NCBI GenBank assembly: GCA_022494885.1
Contig: JAGVSM010000920.1
Location: 153,545-217,544 of the forward strand
DNA from: Micrasema longulum
Lineage: Eukaryota > Arthropoda > Insecta > Trichoptera > Brachycentridae
Direction of reading: 5' to 3'
DNA: 64,000 bases
Shown here piece by piece: positions 43,322 through 54,174 of this stretch (positions are counted from its first letter, which is position 1; the number at the start of each line of letters is the position of its first letter). The notes under the pieces were generated by a model. The model was given only the letters and a program-made list of their open reading frames with translations, did not search any database and was not told the origin of the DNA. Position numbers and translations under genes: made by a program.

Positions 43322-45943
43322 CAGTTATACTCAACCTGCGGCCCGCGGGCCGCATGCGGCCCCCCAAGCTTTTTTGTGCGGCCCTCGACACATTTATTAT
43401 CAGGAACACGATTTACAAAATCTGGCATTCTATATTTCGTATATATTGAGATTAATTTTAACTTTGACGTACAGGCATGGAAATCCGAAGAGAATGGTCG
43501 TTGTTGTGTCAACATCAGATCTGGTATAAGAGTGTTGCTACTGCACACGCTGGATTTATTCCCAAAAAACAAACATTTGACAGACAAATATGCGCGCAAA
43601 TAATTTTGGTTGTGGTAACACATAAATTTTTGACAGCTATAAAGTTGAATGCGTCACAGTCACAGTGTTGCGGCTTTATTTCAAGTAAACATTACGCAGA
43701 ACACGGATACGATAGCTTTTTTTGCTGTCTTTTAAAATATTGTTTTGTTATAATTTAATTACCCTTATTGGTGGGAGTGTCTTCGAAATGCAATCGAAAA
43801 ATGTCCGACGAAAAAAGAGTGTTTCAAGACAAATGGAAAGAAGAATATTTCGTTGTGTCAAATAAACATGGTTCGACCACATGTTTGATATGTCGTGAGA
43901 GTGTTATATTGAAAAAATATAACATTCTTCGTCATTATGCCACGAAGCACAAAACATTTAGTGATACCTTTCCTCGTGGATCTTTAATAAGACGTGAAAA
44001 GTTTCTAAGAAAAAAGAAAAAAAAGAAAAAACATTCTTCAAGAAGTCCTTACAACATCAACAAAATATTATATTAATGGCGGTATCACATGACGCAGCAG
44101 TGATAAGAGCGTCGTATGAAATTTGTTACATACATACTTGGTAAATATATGAAACCATTTACCGACGCAGAGGATGTGAAAGAATGTTTCCTCAGTGCTT
44201 CCAACGTATTATTTGATAAATTTAGCAATAAAAATCAAATAATATCTCAGATCAAAAGTATGCAGCTCTCTGATTCTACCTTTGCTAGACGCATTGAAGA
44301 TATTGCAAAACACATATTTAATGGCATCATAGAAGATCTGAAAAAATGCAAATATTTTAGTTTGGCTTTTGATTCTGGCACCGATATTTTAGCAACATCA
44401 CAATGTTCCGTTTTTGTTAGATATTGTACAGGACACAATTCAGTTCATGAAGATTTTTTGAAATTTCTTCCCATGAAAAATCAAACCAGAGGCACGGACT
44501 ATCTCAATACTATCAGTACATTTCTGGAAAACAATGATATTGATATTAAAAAATTAGTTTGTATATGCACGGATGGATGCCCTTCAATGATCGGATCCGA
44601 AAAAAGATTTGTTGCTTTATTGAAAGAGAAATATAATTTAACAAATCTCTTATCTTTCCATTGTATCATACACCAAGAGTACTTATCAGCACGTATCTCC
44701 ATTGCCGAAATAGATGCCGTGATGAAGACTGCAATAAGTATAGTTAATTATATTAGAGCCCAAGAACTGAACCACAGGAAGTTTAAAAGTCTTTTGGAAA
44801 AATTGAACAGTAACTATAGTGACATTCTTTTACATACCTCAGTGAGATGGCTAAGCAGAGGTAAAGTTCTGGAACGGTTTTATTCTTTGAGGCATGAAAT
44901 TATTTTGTTTTTACAACAAAATAATAAAATTTACAGCGAACTAAATAATGACGGATGGTGGTGTCTTTTAGCTTTTCTGTGTGATATCACAGAAAAACTT
45001 AATGAACTCAATCGTGGCCTACAGGGCGAAAATAAAATCATTTCGCAGATGGCGAATAAAGTGTTTGCTTTTGAAGAGAAATTGAACATCTACCACGAAG
45101 AAATAGAGAACCGAGTATTGCGTATCTTTCCAACTGTTACAAAAGCTAAACAAGATGGTATACATGTTTCTGAAGAAAACTATACGATATTTTAAAATTA
45201 TTTAGCATCCTTAGCTAAGGAATTTAAGAGCAGATTTCAGGAGTTACGGAGTATCAAGAATTGTTTGTTACTTATAAAAAATCCCTGGCACCTAGAAACA
45301 GCAACTTTAACACATTTAGCTGCATTGGGATATGATTATGCAGTGTTTTTTGATGAATTTATCGAATTTAAGAACGATACTAATCTGAAAGCTATTTTTG
45401 AAGAAAAAAGAGAGAGGAAGGAGTACATCCATTTTTGGGAATTAGTTCCTGAAAAATACAAGACTGTAAAAAATTGTGCCTGCCTGCTCCTCACATTGTT
45501 TGCATCAACATATCTTTGTGAGTCATCATATTCCAAAATGAAATATGCAAAAAACGTATACAGGAATCGACTTACTGATTCTCACCTTAATGACGTATTG
45601 AGGGTAGCATGCAGCAATAATAAACCCGATTTGTCTAAAGTTGTTGAAAATTTATCCCAATGTCAAAAATCACACTAATTTCAAAATAAACGCTTGAATA
45701 CACGTTACTTTTGAAATTTATTTTTTCACTATTGTAATTTTTAACAAACGGTATGCCGATAAGTGATATGTACTATTATTATTCTGTTTTGGTTATATTT
45801 TTATAAATCTCAAACAGTTTTCCAAAAAAACCGGGGTGGTGGGTCTCATGATATTTTTTGTCACACCAGTATAGTGTTGCGGCCCGCGTAGCTTTACAAA
45901 TATATGTATGTGGCCCGAAGAAAAAAAAGGTTGAGTATCATTG
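43322..45943 (+). mobile_element. hAT DNA transposon, nearly complete, 2622 bp
   Basis: The element is bounded by 8-bp duplications of GTCTAGAT. Its ends, CAGTTATACTCAACC at the left and GGTTGAGTATCATTG at the right, are terminal inverted repeats matching at 13 of 15 positions. Subterminal GCGGCCCGC motifs occur at both ends; at the left they form a perfect palindrome GCGGCCCGCGGGCCGC at 43338-43353. It carries one transposase gene that is lightly damaged (see 43804-45678). The intact boundaries suggest a comparatively recent insertion. It sits in the coding end of a LINE relic whose empty paralogue is at 20133-20140. Confidence 0.92.
43804..45678 (+). pseudogene. hAT transposase (GTF2IRD2/ZBED5-like), BED finger to hATC
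   Basis: Start chosen at ATG 43804 (MSDEKRVFQDKWKEEYF). A BED-type zinc finger follows: CLIC (C-x2-C) and HYATKH (H-x4-H). Then come a Lys-rich linker, the catalytic core with SLAFDSGTDI (first Asp region), CTDGCPSMIG (second Asp), FHCIIHQEYL (the C-x2-H of this superfamily), SVRWLSRGKVLERF, and a C-terminal CESSYSKMK, YRNRLTDSHLNDVLRVA dimerisation segment containing the likely catalytic Glu. Total length, about 620 codons, fits the family. Breaks: two apparently compensating frameshifts, one in the A-run at about 44010-44035 and one near 44130-44145, and one in-frame TAA at 45193-45195. The protein would catalyse cut-and-paste by hAT ends; this copy is probably inactive. Confidence 0.9.
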
Positions 45944-45951
45944 GTCTAGAT
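45944..45951 (+). other. Target-site duplication of the hAT element, right
   Basis: GTCTAGAT directly follows the right inverted repeat and equals 43314-43321. The next bases GCACACGGAAT continue the LINE, as GGCACACGAAAT does at 20141. Confidence 0.9.
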
Positions 45952-46129
45952 GCACACGGAATGAAAGTTTTTCAAGTAGGTTAGGAGAATCAATTTTACC
46001 ATTTATTAATTTGAATAAAAATAACTGGTCCGACATTATTCTTCGATTTTTAAGATGGTTTATTCCATGGTACTGCATACTTTCAGCATGGTTAGAGAAG
46101 TGATGAACTGGTAGTCGACCTGCTTAAAA

Positions 46130-46210
46130 AAAATGTGTTTCGAATGTATTTTCACACTGCAATATTTCATAGTTTCCGAACTGGCACTGTTGGATGCTCG
46201 ATACCTTCGA
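46130..46210 (+). repeat. SINE type 2 body fragment
   Basis: GTATTTTCACACTGCAATAT and TTCATAGTTTCCGAACTGGC correspond to the middle of SINE type 2. It ends abruptly at about 46200, where a GC-richer piece (CGACCTCGGGACTG) begins. Confidence 0.45.
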
Positions 46211-46295
46211 CCTCGGGACTGTAAACAATGCCTGCCCTCTTGCGATACGCGTGTTCGAAGAAAACAGGAAACGTTTGATTTTAGGTAAACTAATT

Positions 46296-46365
46296 GACAT
46301 TTAAGTTTGTAAGTGAAAATTCTTGATGGAAGTTTATTGTAATTTATTATATAAATAAAACACGA
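46296..46365 (+). repeat. Short repeat shared with 59109-59165
   Basis: TTTAAGTTTGTAAGTGAAAA, TTCTTGATGGAAGTTTATTG and TAATTTATTATAT are repeated with two or three differences at 59109-59160. It ends in AAAACACGAGTGAT, the word that starts the foldback at 59301. Confidence 0.6.
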
Positions 46366-47088
46366 GTGATGAAAGAGGGTAAAAAATATACAGATAAGCA
46401 AAATTAAAATAAAAGCAAACATAGTAAGCGCTGTCTTTTCTCACTAGGTAAAGTAAATGCCTGTTCTGAGGGAGACATCATTTTTTAAATTTTATTTGAA
46501 ATACAGAATATTTTAAAGTAAAAATATCTAAAGAAAACATGCGAAATTGAATAATATAAAAATACGATAATCTTTTTGAAAATATAAAACTACACAATTG
46601 TAGTTTGATGAGTTATCGACTTTTACTGGTGGTGTACTGTAGTTTTGAAACCAACTGCAGAGGTGTAATTATCAGTAATAGGGGTGCAAAGCACGGCAAA
46701 TACAGTGAAGTTAATTGTTTTGGCAAAAATGTGCTCTATAAAAGTTTTTGCCTCATATGTCACTCTTGCTTTTACATTAATTAATTATTTAAATCCATAG
46801 TGCTTAAGACGTTAGTGTAAACTGATCATGCTACAATGTTTCTACAATGATGCATGTTACAAAAAAGGATCAGTTTACGCTACGGTTAGTGTACTGATAC
46901 TGTGCCTTTAATTGCAGATTAAAGTGACACATCCAGGAACAACCCATGCCGTGAACCTGCCTCAATTTGCTAGAAAATCCGTATTGAGTCGGGGCACACA
47001 CACACACTCACATAGCTACGTGCACATTTACATTTTTAAATTTGTACAAAGGTAAATATTAAAATATTTTTAGTAGACAAAAGACTGG
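46366..47088. other. AT-rich sequence with a small inverted repeat and CA repeat
   Basis: TAGTGTAAACTGATC at 46813-46827 pairs with GATCAGTTTACGCTA at 46868-46882 (14 of 15); this region resembles a rearranged SINE type 2 body. A short CA repeat is at 46995-47008. Confidence 0.4.
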
Positions 47089-47089
47089 A

Positions 47090-47290
47090 ATCACCCCCGA
47101 GGGAGTCATTAAAATAAACCAATTCCAACAGGGATGGAGAACATTTTAGAAATGGGATATGGAAGTCTAGGCATTTACAGGGCTTATGACCTGTCATTAG
47201 CTAGTTTTAAGGATCTACTTTTACACGCTGTGTAACATTCACCGTTTTCTCAATGTTTTAACTCCCAAATTTCTTCAATTCTTCCAACAC
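47090..47290 (+). repeat. Dispersed repeat family F
   Basis: GTAGACAAAAGACTGGAATC, CCCGAGGGAGTCATTAAAAT, AACAGGGATGGAGAACATTT, ATATGGAAGTCTAGGCATTT and GACCTGTCATTAGCTAG follow one another in the same orientation, giving the non-flipped order of segments. Confidence 0.65.
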
Positions 47291-47404
47291 ATTTTATTCC
47301 AAAAAATTATAAACTGAATAAATGATAAAAAAATACACCGAAGAGTATTCAGATGAATGAATTCGGTACAAATTATATTTTTAAACACATATTTTTGAAG
47401 CTTT

Positions 47405-47800
47405 AGCTTTGATGTTTTCGTCGTGTTTTAAAAAATATTTTCTGCGCGTGGGGACGATTTATTCATATATCCTCTTTGGCAATCAATCTACACATGTGAA
47501 AGCCACAGACAAATTTCGACGGTTCTGTGCTGAAAATCGAAAAAATCCTTCGCAGGGATGTTCTGTCGAAGGGAAAAGGTTGTTGGTACGTGTTTCATAT
47601 TTATCCTTTCCAAATCACGCGGGAAATTTGCTTTGGCTAACACGTGACCATTTCGGAGAAAATCGGAAATAACTCTTTCCCGCGTCGATTGATACTTTCT
47701 TTTCAGTCGTAAACGCGTGATCGTTTGGTGAAAGAGAAAACGATTCTGACGATCGTTTCGAAAAATTAAATTTAAAATACGAAATGTCTCTTCTGAATGT
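47405..47800. other. CpG-rich segment with open frames on both strands
   Basis: About 47500-47770 is strikingly rich in CpG for this window (CGCGTCGATTG, GTCGTAAACGCGTGATCG, ACGATTCTGACGATCGTTTC). Frames of 87 codons (forward, 47409-47672) and 105 codons (reverse, 47488-47805) overlap here and neither resembles a known protein. It may be an exon, promoter island or unlisted element. Confidence 0.3.
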
Positions 47801-47894
47801 GTCAATACAGATAAATGTGTTTTTCTTCTAAATTTGACTTTTTAAAGAGTGAATATAAAAGTAAATAAATAATTTGATGTATATATTTGAGAAA

Positions 47895-48320
47895 CGAATA
47901 TGAAACATAGGCAGAATGATGAATATTACACAGTATCTAAAGTGGCCACTCAAATCGGCCAATGATAAGTCTTTTAAAGAATGTTTTCTCCTCTATTTTG
48001 CAACAAATCTAATTTTTAATAACTGCCAAAGTAGGAAACCCAGCCTGTCAACAAACATCCGTACAAACTCAAAACATTGTTGGTTAAACTAACTTGTATA
48101 AGAAGAATAAAAAAAATAAAAATATGTGTACAAGCGTTGCCTAGTAGGTAAAACTAATAATAAAGGTTTCAGCTCTTTTACTTCACGAAAGTCAACTGAT
48201 GAAAGAGTTAGGGAAATGTAGATGTTTAAATAGAGGAAAAATAATTATTAGCCTTGTAAATGCCCTAGACTTCCATATTCCTTTATCAAAAATGTTTTCT
48301 CTATCTTTTGCAGCAAATCC
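47895..48320 (-). repeat. Dispersed repeat family F, two units in tandem
   Basis: Unit one: CATAGGCAGAATGATGAATA, AAGTGGCCACTCAAATCGGC, CAACAAATC. Then GGAAACCCAGCCTGTCAACA, ACAAACTCAAAACATTG, GCGTTGCCTAGTAGGTAAAA, AGGTTTCAGCTCTTTTACTT, and again TAAATGCCCTAGACTTCCAT with GCAGCAAATCC. All are reverse-oriented and direct, with a period of about 308 here because about 80 bases are missing from the second unit. Confidence 0.65.
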
Positions 48321-48848
48321 AAATTTGTAGTTATTTTGAAAAAATATTTATCTGTTGTCAATATTTATATTGATATCAAATTAATCACCATCGGATATAA
48401 TACACTAAAGCCAGCGTCTTTTCCAATCCTCGAAACATTTCATAAAAAAACATTTTTTATATGGCGTTCGGTTTCGTCAGCAATTCAGTTTTCATCTCTT
48501 TTTCAGTCACAAAACGTAACCCTTTTTGAGTCAAATTCATTTTAGGGAACAGAAAAAGTCGCAATGGCTAGTTAGGTAAAAATGGTGACTAAGATATCAA
48601 TGCGATTTGGTTTTTTTTGACAAAAAGCCGTGAGCAAGTCGCGAGGCGGAGGCGAGCATCTGTCATTTTTTCTATGGAAGAATCTCTAAAATTCAACGAT
48701 CACACCAAAACCCGTCTTACTAATTTACTTTATGTATGATAAAATACCGCTATGACTGACTATTGCCATTGATTCAGCCAATTAGTTATTTTAAATATTT
48801 ATTTTATAGAGAAATAACAAGCTAAGCCTCTATTCTAACCACTTATCA
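48321..48848. other. Mixed sequence, no confident feature
   Basis: A less AT-rich part at 48590-48720 (CGTGAGCAAGTCGCGAGGCG, GAGGCGAGCATCTG) has no recognised motif. The 69-codon frame at 48336-48545 has no domain. Confidence 0.35.
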
Positions 48849-48849
48849 A

Positions 48850-49014
48850 CAGGTAGGAAAGAAAAGATATGGAAGGAAGTTATGAATAATACACCACAAC
48901 ACCCAGATCAATTAAGAAAAAAAAATCTTGGATTTCTTTCTTGCAACTGGCGGGAATCGAACCCGCGATGCCAGTTTCAAAGTTGACCGTTTAACCAACT
49001 GCGCCACGGCGCCT
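48850..49014 (-). repeat. SINE type 3, best-preserved copy
   Basis: Reverse strand: GGCGCCGTGGCGCAGTTGGT (A box), CGCGGGTTCGATTCCCGC (B box, complement at 48949-48966), then AGTTGCAAGAAAGAAATCC and ATTGATCTGGGTGTTGTGGT, matching 27418-27590 beyond the head. The short frames read across it are artefacts. Acceptor ends do not pair properly, which argues against a functional tRNA. Confidence 0.75.
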
Positions 49015-50120
49015 GTTTCTCTCTTCCTTAGTATTTTATTAATCTGCAATAGCATTGTTAATATTCTTAGCTGTTTTTTCATCGTATATTGATATCCGCG
49101 TTGAAACTGAATCGTGATCATAATTGGGTTTGGATAAAATGCATTTTACGATACTTATCGAATTACGATCGATAAAATCTGAGTTAACGATAACTTCGTT
49201 CAATAACCGATCAATCCACTTGATTATTTTCTCATTAAGAATTTTAATTTCTTTATTAACCAACTACGAAATGTACTCGAGAAAATTTGCACACAGTTTT
49301 TGGCATGTTTTATGCATTGTGCAGTATTTTTAACTCACATTAATACTCGTAGGTCGATGCATGATAACCGCCCAATTTTTGCATGATCCCAAATAAATAT
49401 TTTTGAGCATCGAAACGTATCATCACTGATTTTTCATATTGCAGATCAAGAAATGATGTATAAATAAAATTTAATAGATGTTAATAAGCATTAAAAAGTG
49501 AACCAAACATCTCATAAACGAGAACGCCTCATATTGCAGTGGTTTGCGCGTTCGGTTGATGTGTATAAAATCTCGAATTCGATTTCTGGAAATATTTGTT
49601 GATATGTTTACTGAAGCATTTCAATTAAGGCCTGGCACTTAAAGAAAAACTGTTCGCATCACACCGAAATTAAAAAAAGATCCCCACTTTCGCCAGTTTT
49701 TTACTAGTAAAAATTAAAGAAATAATTGAAAATATACTGAAAGATAGGTGCCTTCGTGAATTATAAATATATATTTTTTTAATGAAAGAATACAAATACG
49801 AGTATCGGTAACAAAAAATATAAAAATAAAGGTCAGAAAATCTATCCATCATTAATAATTGTAAATGATAAACATTTTTTTTTTTAATATATACAGAATA
49901 AAATCAATATAACAACTGTAGCGCTAACAAAGTACCAGTGAAAATATAGATTTGTTATGAAGAAATCAGATATTAAAAAATAAAATAATTTAAGTCATGG
50001 TCATAAATAATAAATGATAATTGATTATTAAAAAGGGAAATTAATTATGAATATACATACGAATTATTGATTATATTCAACATTTAACACCCAAAATACT
50101 TTAAACAGGAAATATTTTTA
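49015..50120. other. AT-rich sequence with one degenerate SINE head
   Basis: A moderately conserved-looking stretch at 49040-49260 has overlapping frames without known domains. GCCTCATATTGCAGTGGTTT and AAATCTCGAATTCGATTTCT at 49528-49590 are the A- and B-box regions of a decayed SINE type 2 head. The rest is AT-rich. Confidence 0.4.
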
Positions 50121-50124
50121 TAGG

Positions 50125-50905
50125 CAAGATTTGCTGATGAATGTCGATAAATCGAATGTGATGGTTTTTGAAAGAAATGAAAGTATGACTAAATGTGAAA
50201 TCACTGTGAATGGAGTTATACTAAAACAAGTAGAGAAATTTGTGTATCTGGGAAGTATGTTCACTAGGGATGGAATGACTGAGAAAGATATTGAAAGGAG
50301 GGTGAGTGCGGGGAACAGAGTGAACGGTGCACTTAAATCGACCTTGGCAAATAAATGCTTGTCACAAAAGGCAAAATTGGCAGTTCACATCGGAGTCCTG
50401 GTCCCGTCCCTGATGTATGGGAGCGAAGTATGGACTTGGAAAAACGGGGATGAAAGTAGGCCGAATGCTGTCGAAATGCGATTTCTCAGGTGAATGTGTG
50501 GTAAAACTATAAACGATAGATGCACAAATGTTGGGAGATCCGTACATTTTCATGTAAGGCCGGAGACAAGCATTATCGACAAAATCAAGAAAGGAGCTCT
50601 GCGCTGGTTTGGACATGTAGAGCAAATGGACAGTGAAAGGACGGCTAACAATATTTACAACGTGAATGTTGATGGATGCAGAAATAGAGGAAGACCGAGA
50701 AAGACATGGCATGACCAAATCCAACAAATACTTAAAGACGGACATGTCAAAAGTCGGAATAATCGGCGCGCGTGCATAAGAAGATGTATGAATGTAGAGG
50801 AAGCGAGATCTGTATGCAAAGATAGTGTTGTGGCGTTCTATACTCTCTGACTACCCTTACGGGGAAACGGCGTGATGGTTTGTTTGTTTGTTTGTTTTAT
50901 TTTTA
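50125..50905 (+). pseudogene. RTE-like LINE ORF2 C-terminus with TTTG tail
   Basis: One frame runs across 50131-50850 with a single in-frame TGA at 50491-50493. It reads MNVDKSNVMVFERNE, KQVEKFVYLGSMFTRDG, HIGVLVPSLMYGSEVWTW, ALRWFGHVEQMDSERTANNI, NRGRPRKTWHDQIQQI and ACIRRCMNVEEARSVCKDSV, the thumb and C-terminal domain of an RTE-type reverse transcriptase. Catalytic palm and endonuclease are missing (5' truncation near 50120). After CCCTTACGGGGAAACGGCGT the element ends in GTTTGTTTGTTTGTTTG, the short tandem tail usual for RTE. Relatively young copy. Confidence 0.87.
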
Positions 50906-51333
50906 TAGGTATTAATATTTTTTGTTGAATAAAAAATAGGACTCTTAAAAAATAAGTCAACAAGATTTTCGCAAGTCAACGTTTATTAATATTCAAAAAA
51001 CTTTTTTTTTTCCCACGAATACATGTTATGTAAATTTATTTGAGAACAAATCTACCTATTCGTGTTAAAACGATATTGTCAATTTTTGATTCACAACATC
51101 TTCAGAGGAGAAAAAAATATCAAAAATGAAATTTAAAAAAGAATATGTGTCGTTATTCGAAAACGAATCAGATTGTTATGTGATTTGATATAAATATATT
51201 CTATCAAATTCACTATCCCAAGAGTGTGAATGTTAATCTAGACCAGACTATTTGTCAAATTCTTATTTTAACTTACTTTTCATCGTATTCCTAGATGATG
51301 TTATTCACATTTGAAAATAATTCTTTGGGTACA
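50906..51333. other. AT-rich sequence, no feature recognised
   Basis: Nothing supported on either strand. Confidence 0.4.
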
Positions 51334-51334
51334 A

Positions 51335-51640
51335 TATTTTGAGATTGTCCAAATGTTTGTAGACAAAAGACGGAATGCCACTTAACTAAAATCAACATAC
51401 GGAAAAATGGAAGAAATATGGATGTTTATACATAGGTAAAATTGTGAATTTTACACAGTATGTAAAGTAGCCACTTAAACCAGCCAACGACAGGTCATAA
51501 GCCATGTTAATGCCTAGACCTCCATTTTCCCTTTCCTAAAAAGTTCTCTATTTATTGTCATTTATTCATTCTTTTGGTGTTCTTTCCTAAGTTGGATCTG
51601 TTTTACTTTAATCGGTAAACTCAAAAGCATTTAAAAAAAT
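51335..51640 (-). repeat. Dispersed repeat family F, left end reversed
   Basis: GATTGTCCAAATGTTTGTAG and ACAAAAGACGGAATGCC are in forward orientation, whereas GGAAGAAATATGGATGTTTA, AAGTAGCCACTTAAACCAGC, GACAGGTCATAAGCCATG and AATGCCTAGACCTCCATTTT are reverse, another head-to-head join like 41995-42500. AAACTCAAAAGCATTT near 51625 may be the other end. Confidence 0.6.
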
Positions 51641-52560
51641 AGAAGAGGCAAAAATAATATTTGAGTTGTGACACTTTAGATGGGGGTGCGATTTGATCTG
51701 CAAATAATAAGATAATTGTATTTTTTTTTGTTTTTCTAAAACACGTTTTTAAGATATCGCAATACAATTTGGATTTATTTTAGTTGCGGGTTGAATGTCT
51801 GTTGAAAAATACAATAGATATTCAGAATTCGTGGCAAGATCTTTTGTATGAAAGTTAATGCCCTGAGGCTGCGATTGTCGCTAGTCTATCCGATATTTCA
51901 TTATTTGTCAACCCAAGATTCATATCTTGAAGCCGAGTTCAACTCACGTACAAATATTCTATATCTACGATTTTATCGGTACCACGTGTTTGTTACATCA
52001 AAGATATACAAAAAAGAGAAAATCAGAACGATTTCTTAAAGGTGCAACTTTTGTTTCTTTTTAATGAACGCCAAACAAAGTTAATTTTAGCCAACGGTTT
52101 CAATATTTTTTATTCAGATTCCAATGTAAGTTAGTTAAAGTGCAAATAAAAAATGAAAGTATTCTCGAAATAAAAAGTAAACTTAAAATTTATCGAGAAT
52201 TCAAATTAATGAAAACAATGCAAATAGTTTTCGTACGTCTTTCAATTATTAATGTTAAAAAACAATTTTTTTGATGGTTAAAAATCAAAGGAAATTCATT
52301 TCACAAAAAGTTTTTTAACAAAGGTATTTTTATTAGAATAATTTCTCAATGTGGAATATTAAACTACCTATTTTACATAAAAATAATTTGAGGCGAGAAA
52401 ACTAAACGTAACCGCTGACTAGTTTCATTGCTTTTGTGACATCTTTAAGACTAATCCAGACATCGGGTGTAAGTGTCACTCATCTTTTATTTCTAACGGT
52501 GCGGTGTCTCAAAATTCAGGCAAGACGTAATTTTGATAGAAAACACATTTTTTTTTCGTT
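51641..52560. other. AT-rich sequence, no confident feature
   Basis: The forward frames at 51848-52039 and 52436-52624 have no known domain. No repeat was identified. Confidence 0.35.
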
Positions 52561-52564
52561 TTTT

Positions 52565-53050
52565 TTCATTTTATTTATAAAGTACGAGCTTAACCTGGCA
52601 ATGCTTTGCTATTGCTCGATTTAATGAACACAGTCAAAAAAACATAAATTATTGTACTTTGTTAAAATAAGATAGGTATATAAATATTTAAGTGTGCAGG
52701 TTATCACGGTCACTGTTACCGATTTTGTATCTTTTTGGGTGATCTCTTGTCAGTTAGATTTTTTTTAATGTTTCGGCTCCGGCTGCTAACTATGGCTCCT
52801 GTAATATAAACCAAAACGTCAACTTACATGGGATCATCCCAAACAATAAACTACTACATATTCATATACATTACTATTTTTGTGTTTTGTATTATAGAAA
52901 TTGCAAAAAAAAAATATGCGGTAACTGGCCTTTTTTTGTTCCATGTCTGGATAAATAAATAAATCACTGATTTGATACCATAATATAGGGAGAGAATTCT
53001 GAAATACGTCTGTATGAAAAAAAATCAAACCGTGTTTCCTCTTAAGATTA
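52565..53050. repeat. Remnants of old dispersed repeats
   Basis: AACCTGGCAATGCTTTGCTA (about 52592) is the reverse-like counterpart of 36742. AATACGTCTGTATGAAAAAA with CGTGTTTCCTCTTAAG (52995-53045) parallels 10820-10885. GTTTCGGCTCCGGCTGC near 52772 is a GC-rich phrase of unknown origin. Confidence 0.35.
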
Positions 53051-54172
53051 AACATTATAAAGCATACTTACAAAACTTTACTTCAAAATGATTTTCTGTA
53101 ACTATAGACACAGATTTGGTGTTCTTTAATAAAACTTTTGACTTATTAATATGTACATAATATGTACCTATCTATAAACTGATATTCGGAAGCAAAGCAA
53201 TCCAAATATACTGAAAAAGATCAGTTTGTATGTTCCCAATAATTGTACTAGAGCGAGATCTTATGCACTGTTGTACACACTCAGAAGCCGTACAAATGCA
53301 AATCAGAATTCACTAATAAAAGGACAGTTTTCTTACTGAACACGTATGAATACTGAATCCATTTTTCTGTACATATCAGCAGTTTAGCAGCTTTCTGTTT
53401 TCTATTAATTAACTTCTAACTAATTACATATATATAGGGTTATACAGCCCGTAAATTAATGCAGACCACAATTTGTCAAATAAATAAATAAATTAAAATA
53501 CACTCACCCTAACCCATTTAAAACTATGACACTAAACTAGCCACACTATTAGTCATGCCCATCGTGTAAACAGTCGTTCTTTAACCGTTAGCTAGGTTTT
53601 GACGCGAGCTTGACATTTAATTTGAAACCAAAATGCATGATTGTGTAGTAAAAGCGTGTAACATCAGTTCGAATAAATGTAAAAAGATAATGTAACTTTT
53701 GTTGATACGTTCTTCTTTATTACCTCAATTGAACGCAAAAAGAAATAGGTGTTGAAAATGTTCACTTTAGTTTACTTGACATTTCATTTTGACGGCTTGT
53801 TATCAAACAAAATAATAAATTTACATAAAGTAGTAGCAAACATAACGTTTTAGCCAAGTAACACCTAAAACATATTACGTTCAATTATTTACTAGAATGA
53901 ATAAAAAAAATTGGCTACAAAGTTAATGCTTTAAATATTGATAGCGTAATGGTTTTTATAAAAAAAGTTTGGTAAATAATTCGCCACACTTTTTTGACTT
54001 CATTTTTACAAATGGCCTTAATATTATTTTTTTTTCCTAATCTTAAATTTAAATTCAATTCCAATGAAATTCTTATTTGAAGTAGATTTATAACCATTGA
54101 AATTCCATTCATTAGTTCAGCTCAAAAGTTCGTTAATCAAAAAAGCTCGTTCAACCTTCTACCCAGTCCACC
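53051..54172. other. AT-rich sequence, no feature recognised
   Basis: No recognised coding or repeat. The reverse frame at 53915-54112 is composition-driven. Confidence 0.4.
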
Positions 54173-54174
54173 TA

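Larger units (their letters stand above)
42945..46115 (-). pseudogene. LINE 3' end split by a hAT insertion
   Basis: The LINE occupies 42945-43321 and 45952-46115, with the hAT element between. Reading in reverse from 46110: HAESMQYHGINHLKNRRIMS, DQLFLFKLINGKIDSPNLLE and KLSFRV up to the insertion, then beyond it PSRPTRQNLLFYTENAS and NYVKQSTIPRICDQFNN, a continuous C-terminal segment of a non-LTR retrotransposon protein. The 3' UTR ends in GTTTACCTAATAAAAAAATA and AAATAAA at 42945. It matches the undivided relic at 19763-20185. 5'-truncated. Confidence 0.75.

Noticed and set aside
43376..43758. Overlapping forward frames inside the left end of the hAT element
   Set aside because: They lie in the noncoding end before the transposase start at 43804 and have no domain.
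46060..46422. 120-codon reverse frame at 46 kb
   Set aside because: It crosses a SINE fragment and LINE relic in the wrong frame and has no domain.
48943..49014. Possible tRNA gene on the reverse strand
   Set aside because: A and B boxes and T arm are good, but the acceptor ends do not pair and the same non-tRNA body follows the head at 27418, so it is a SINE.
50362..50745. 127-codon reverse frame at 50 kb
   Set aside because: Antisense shadow of the RTE coding remnant on the forward strand.
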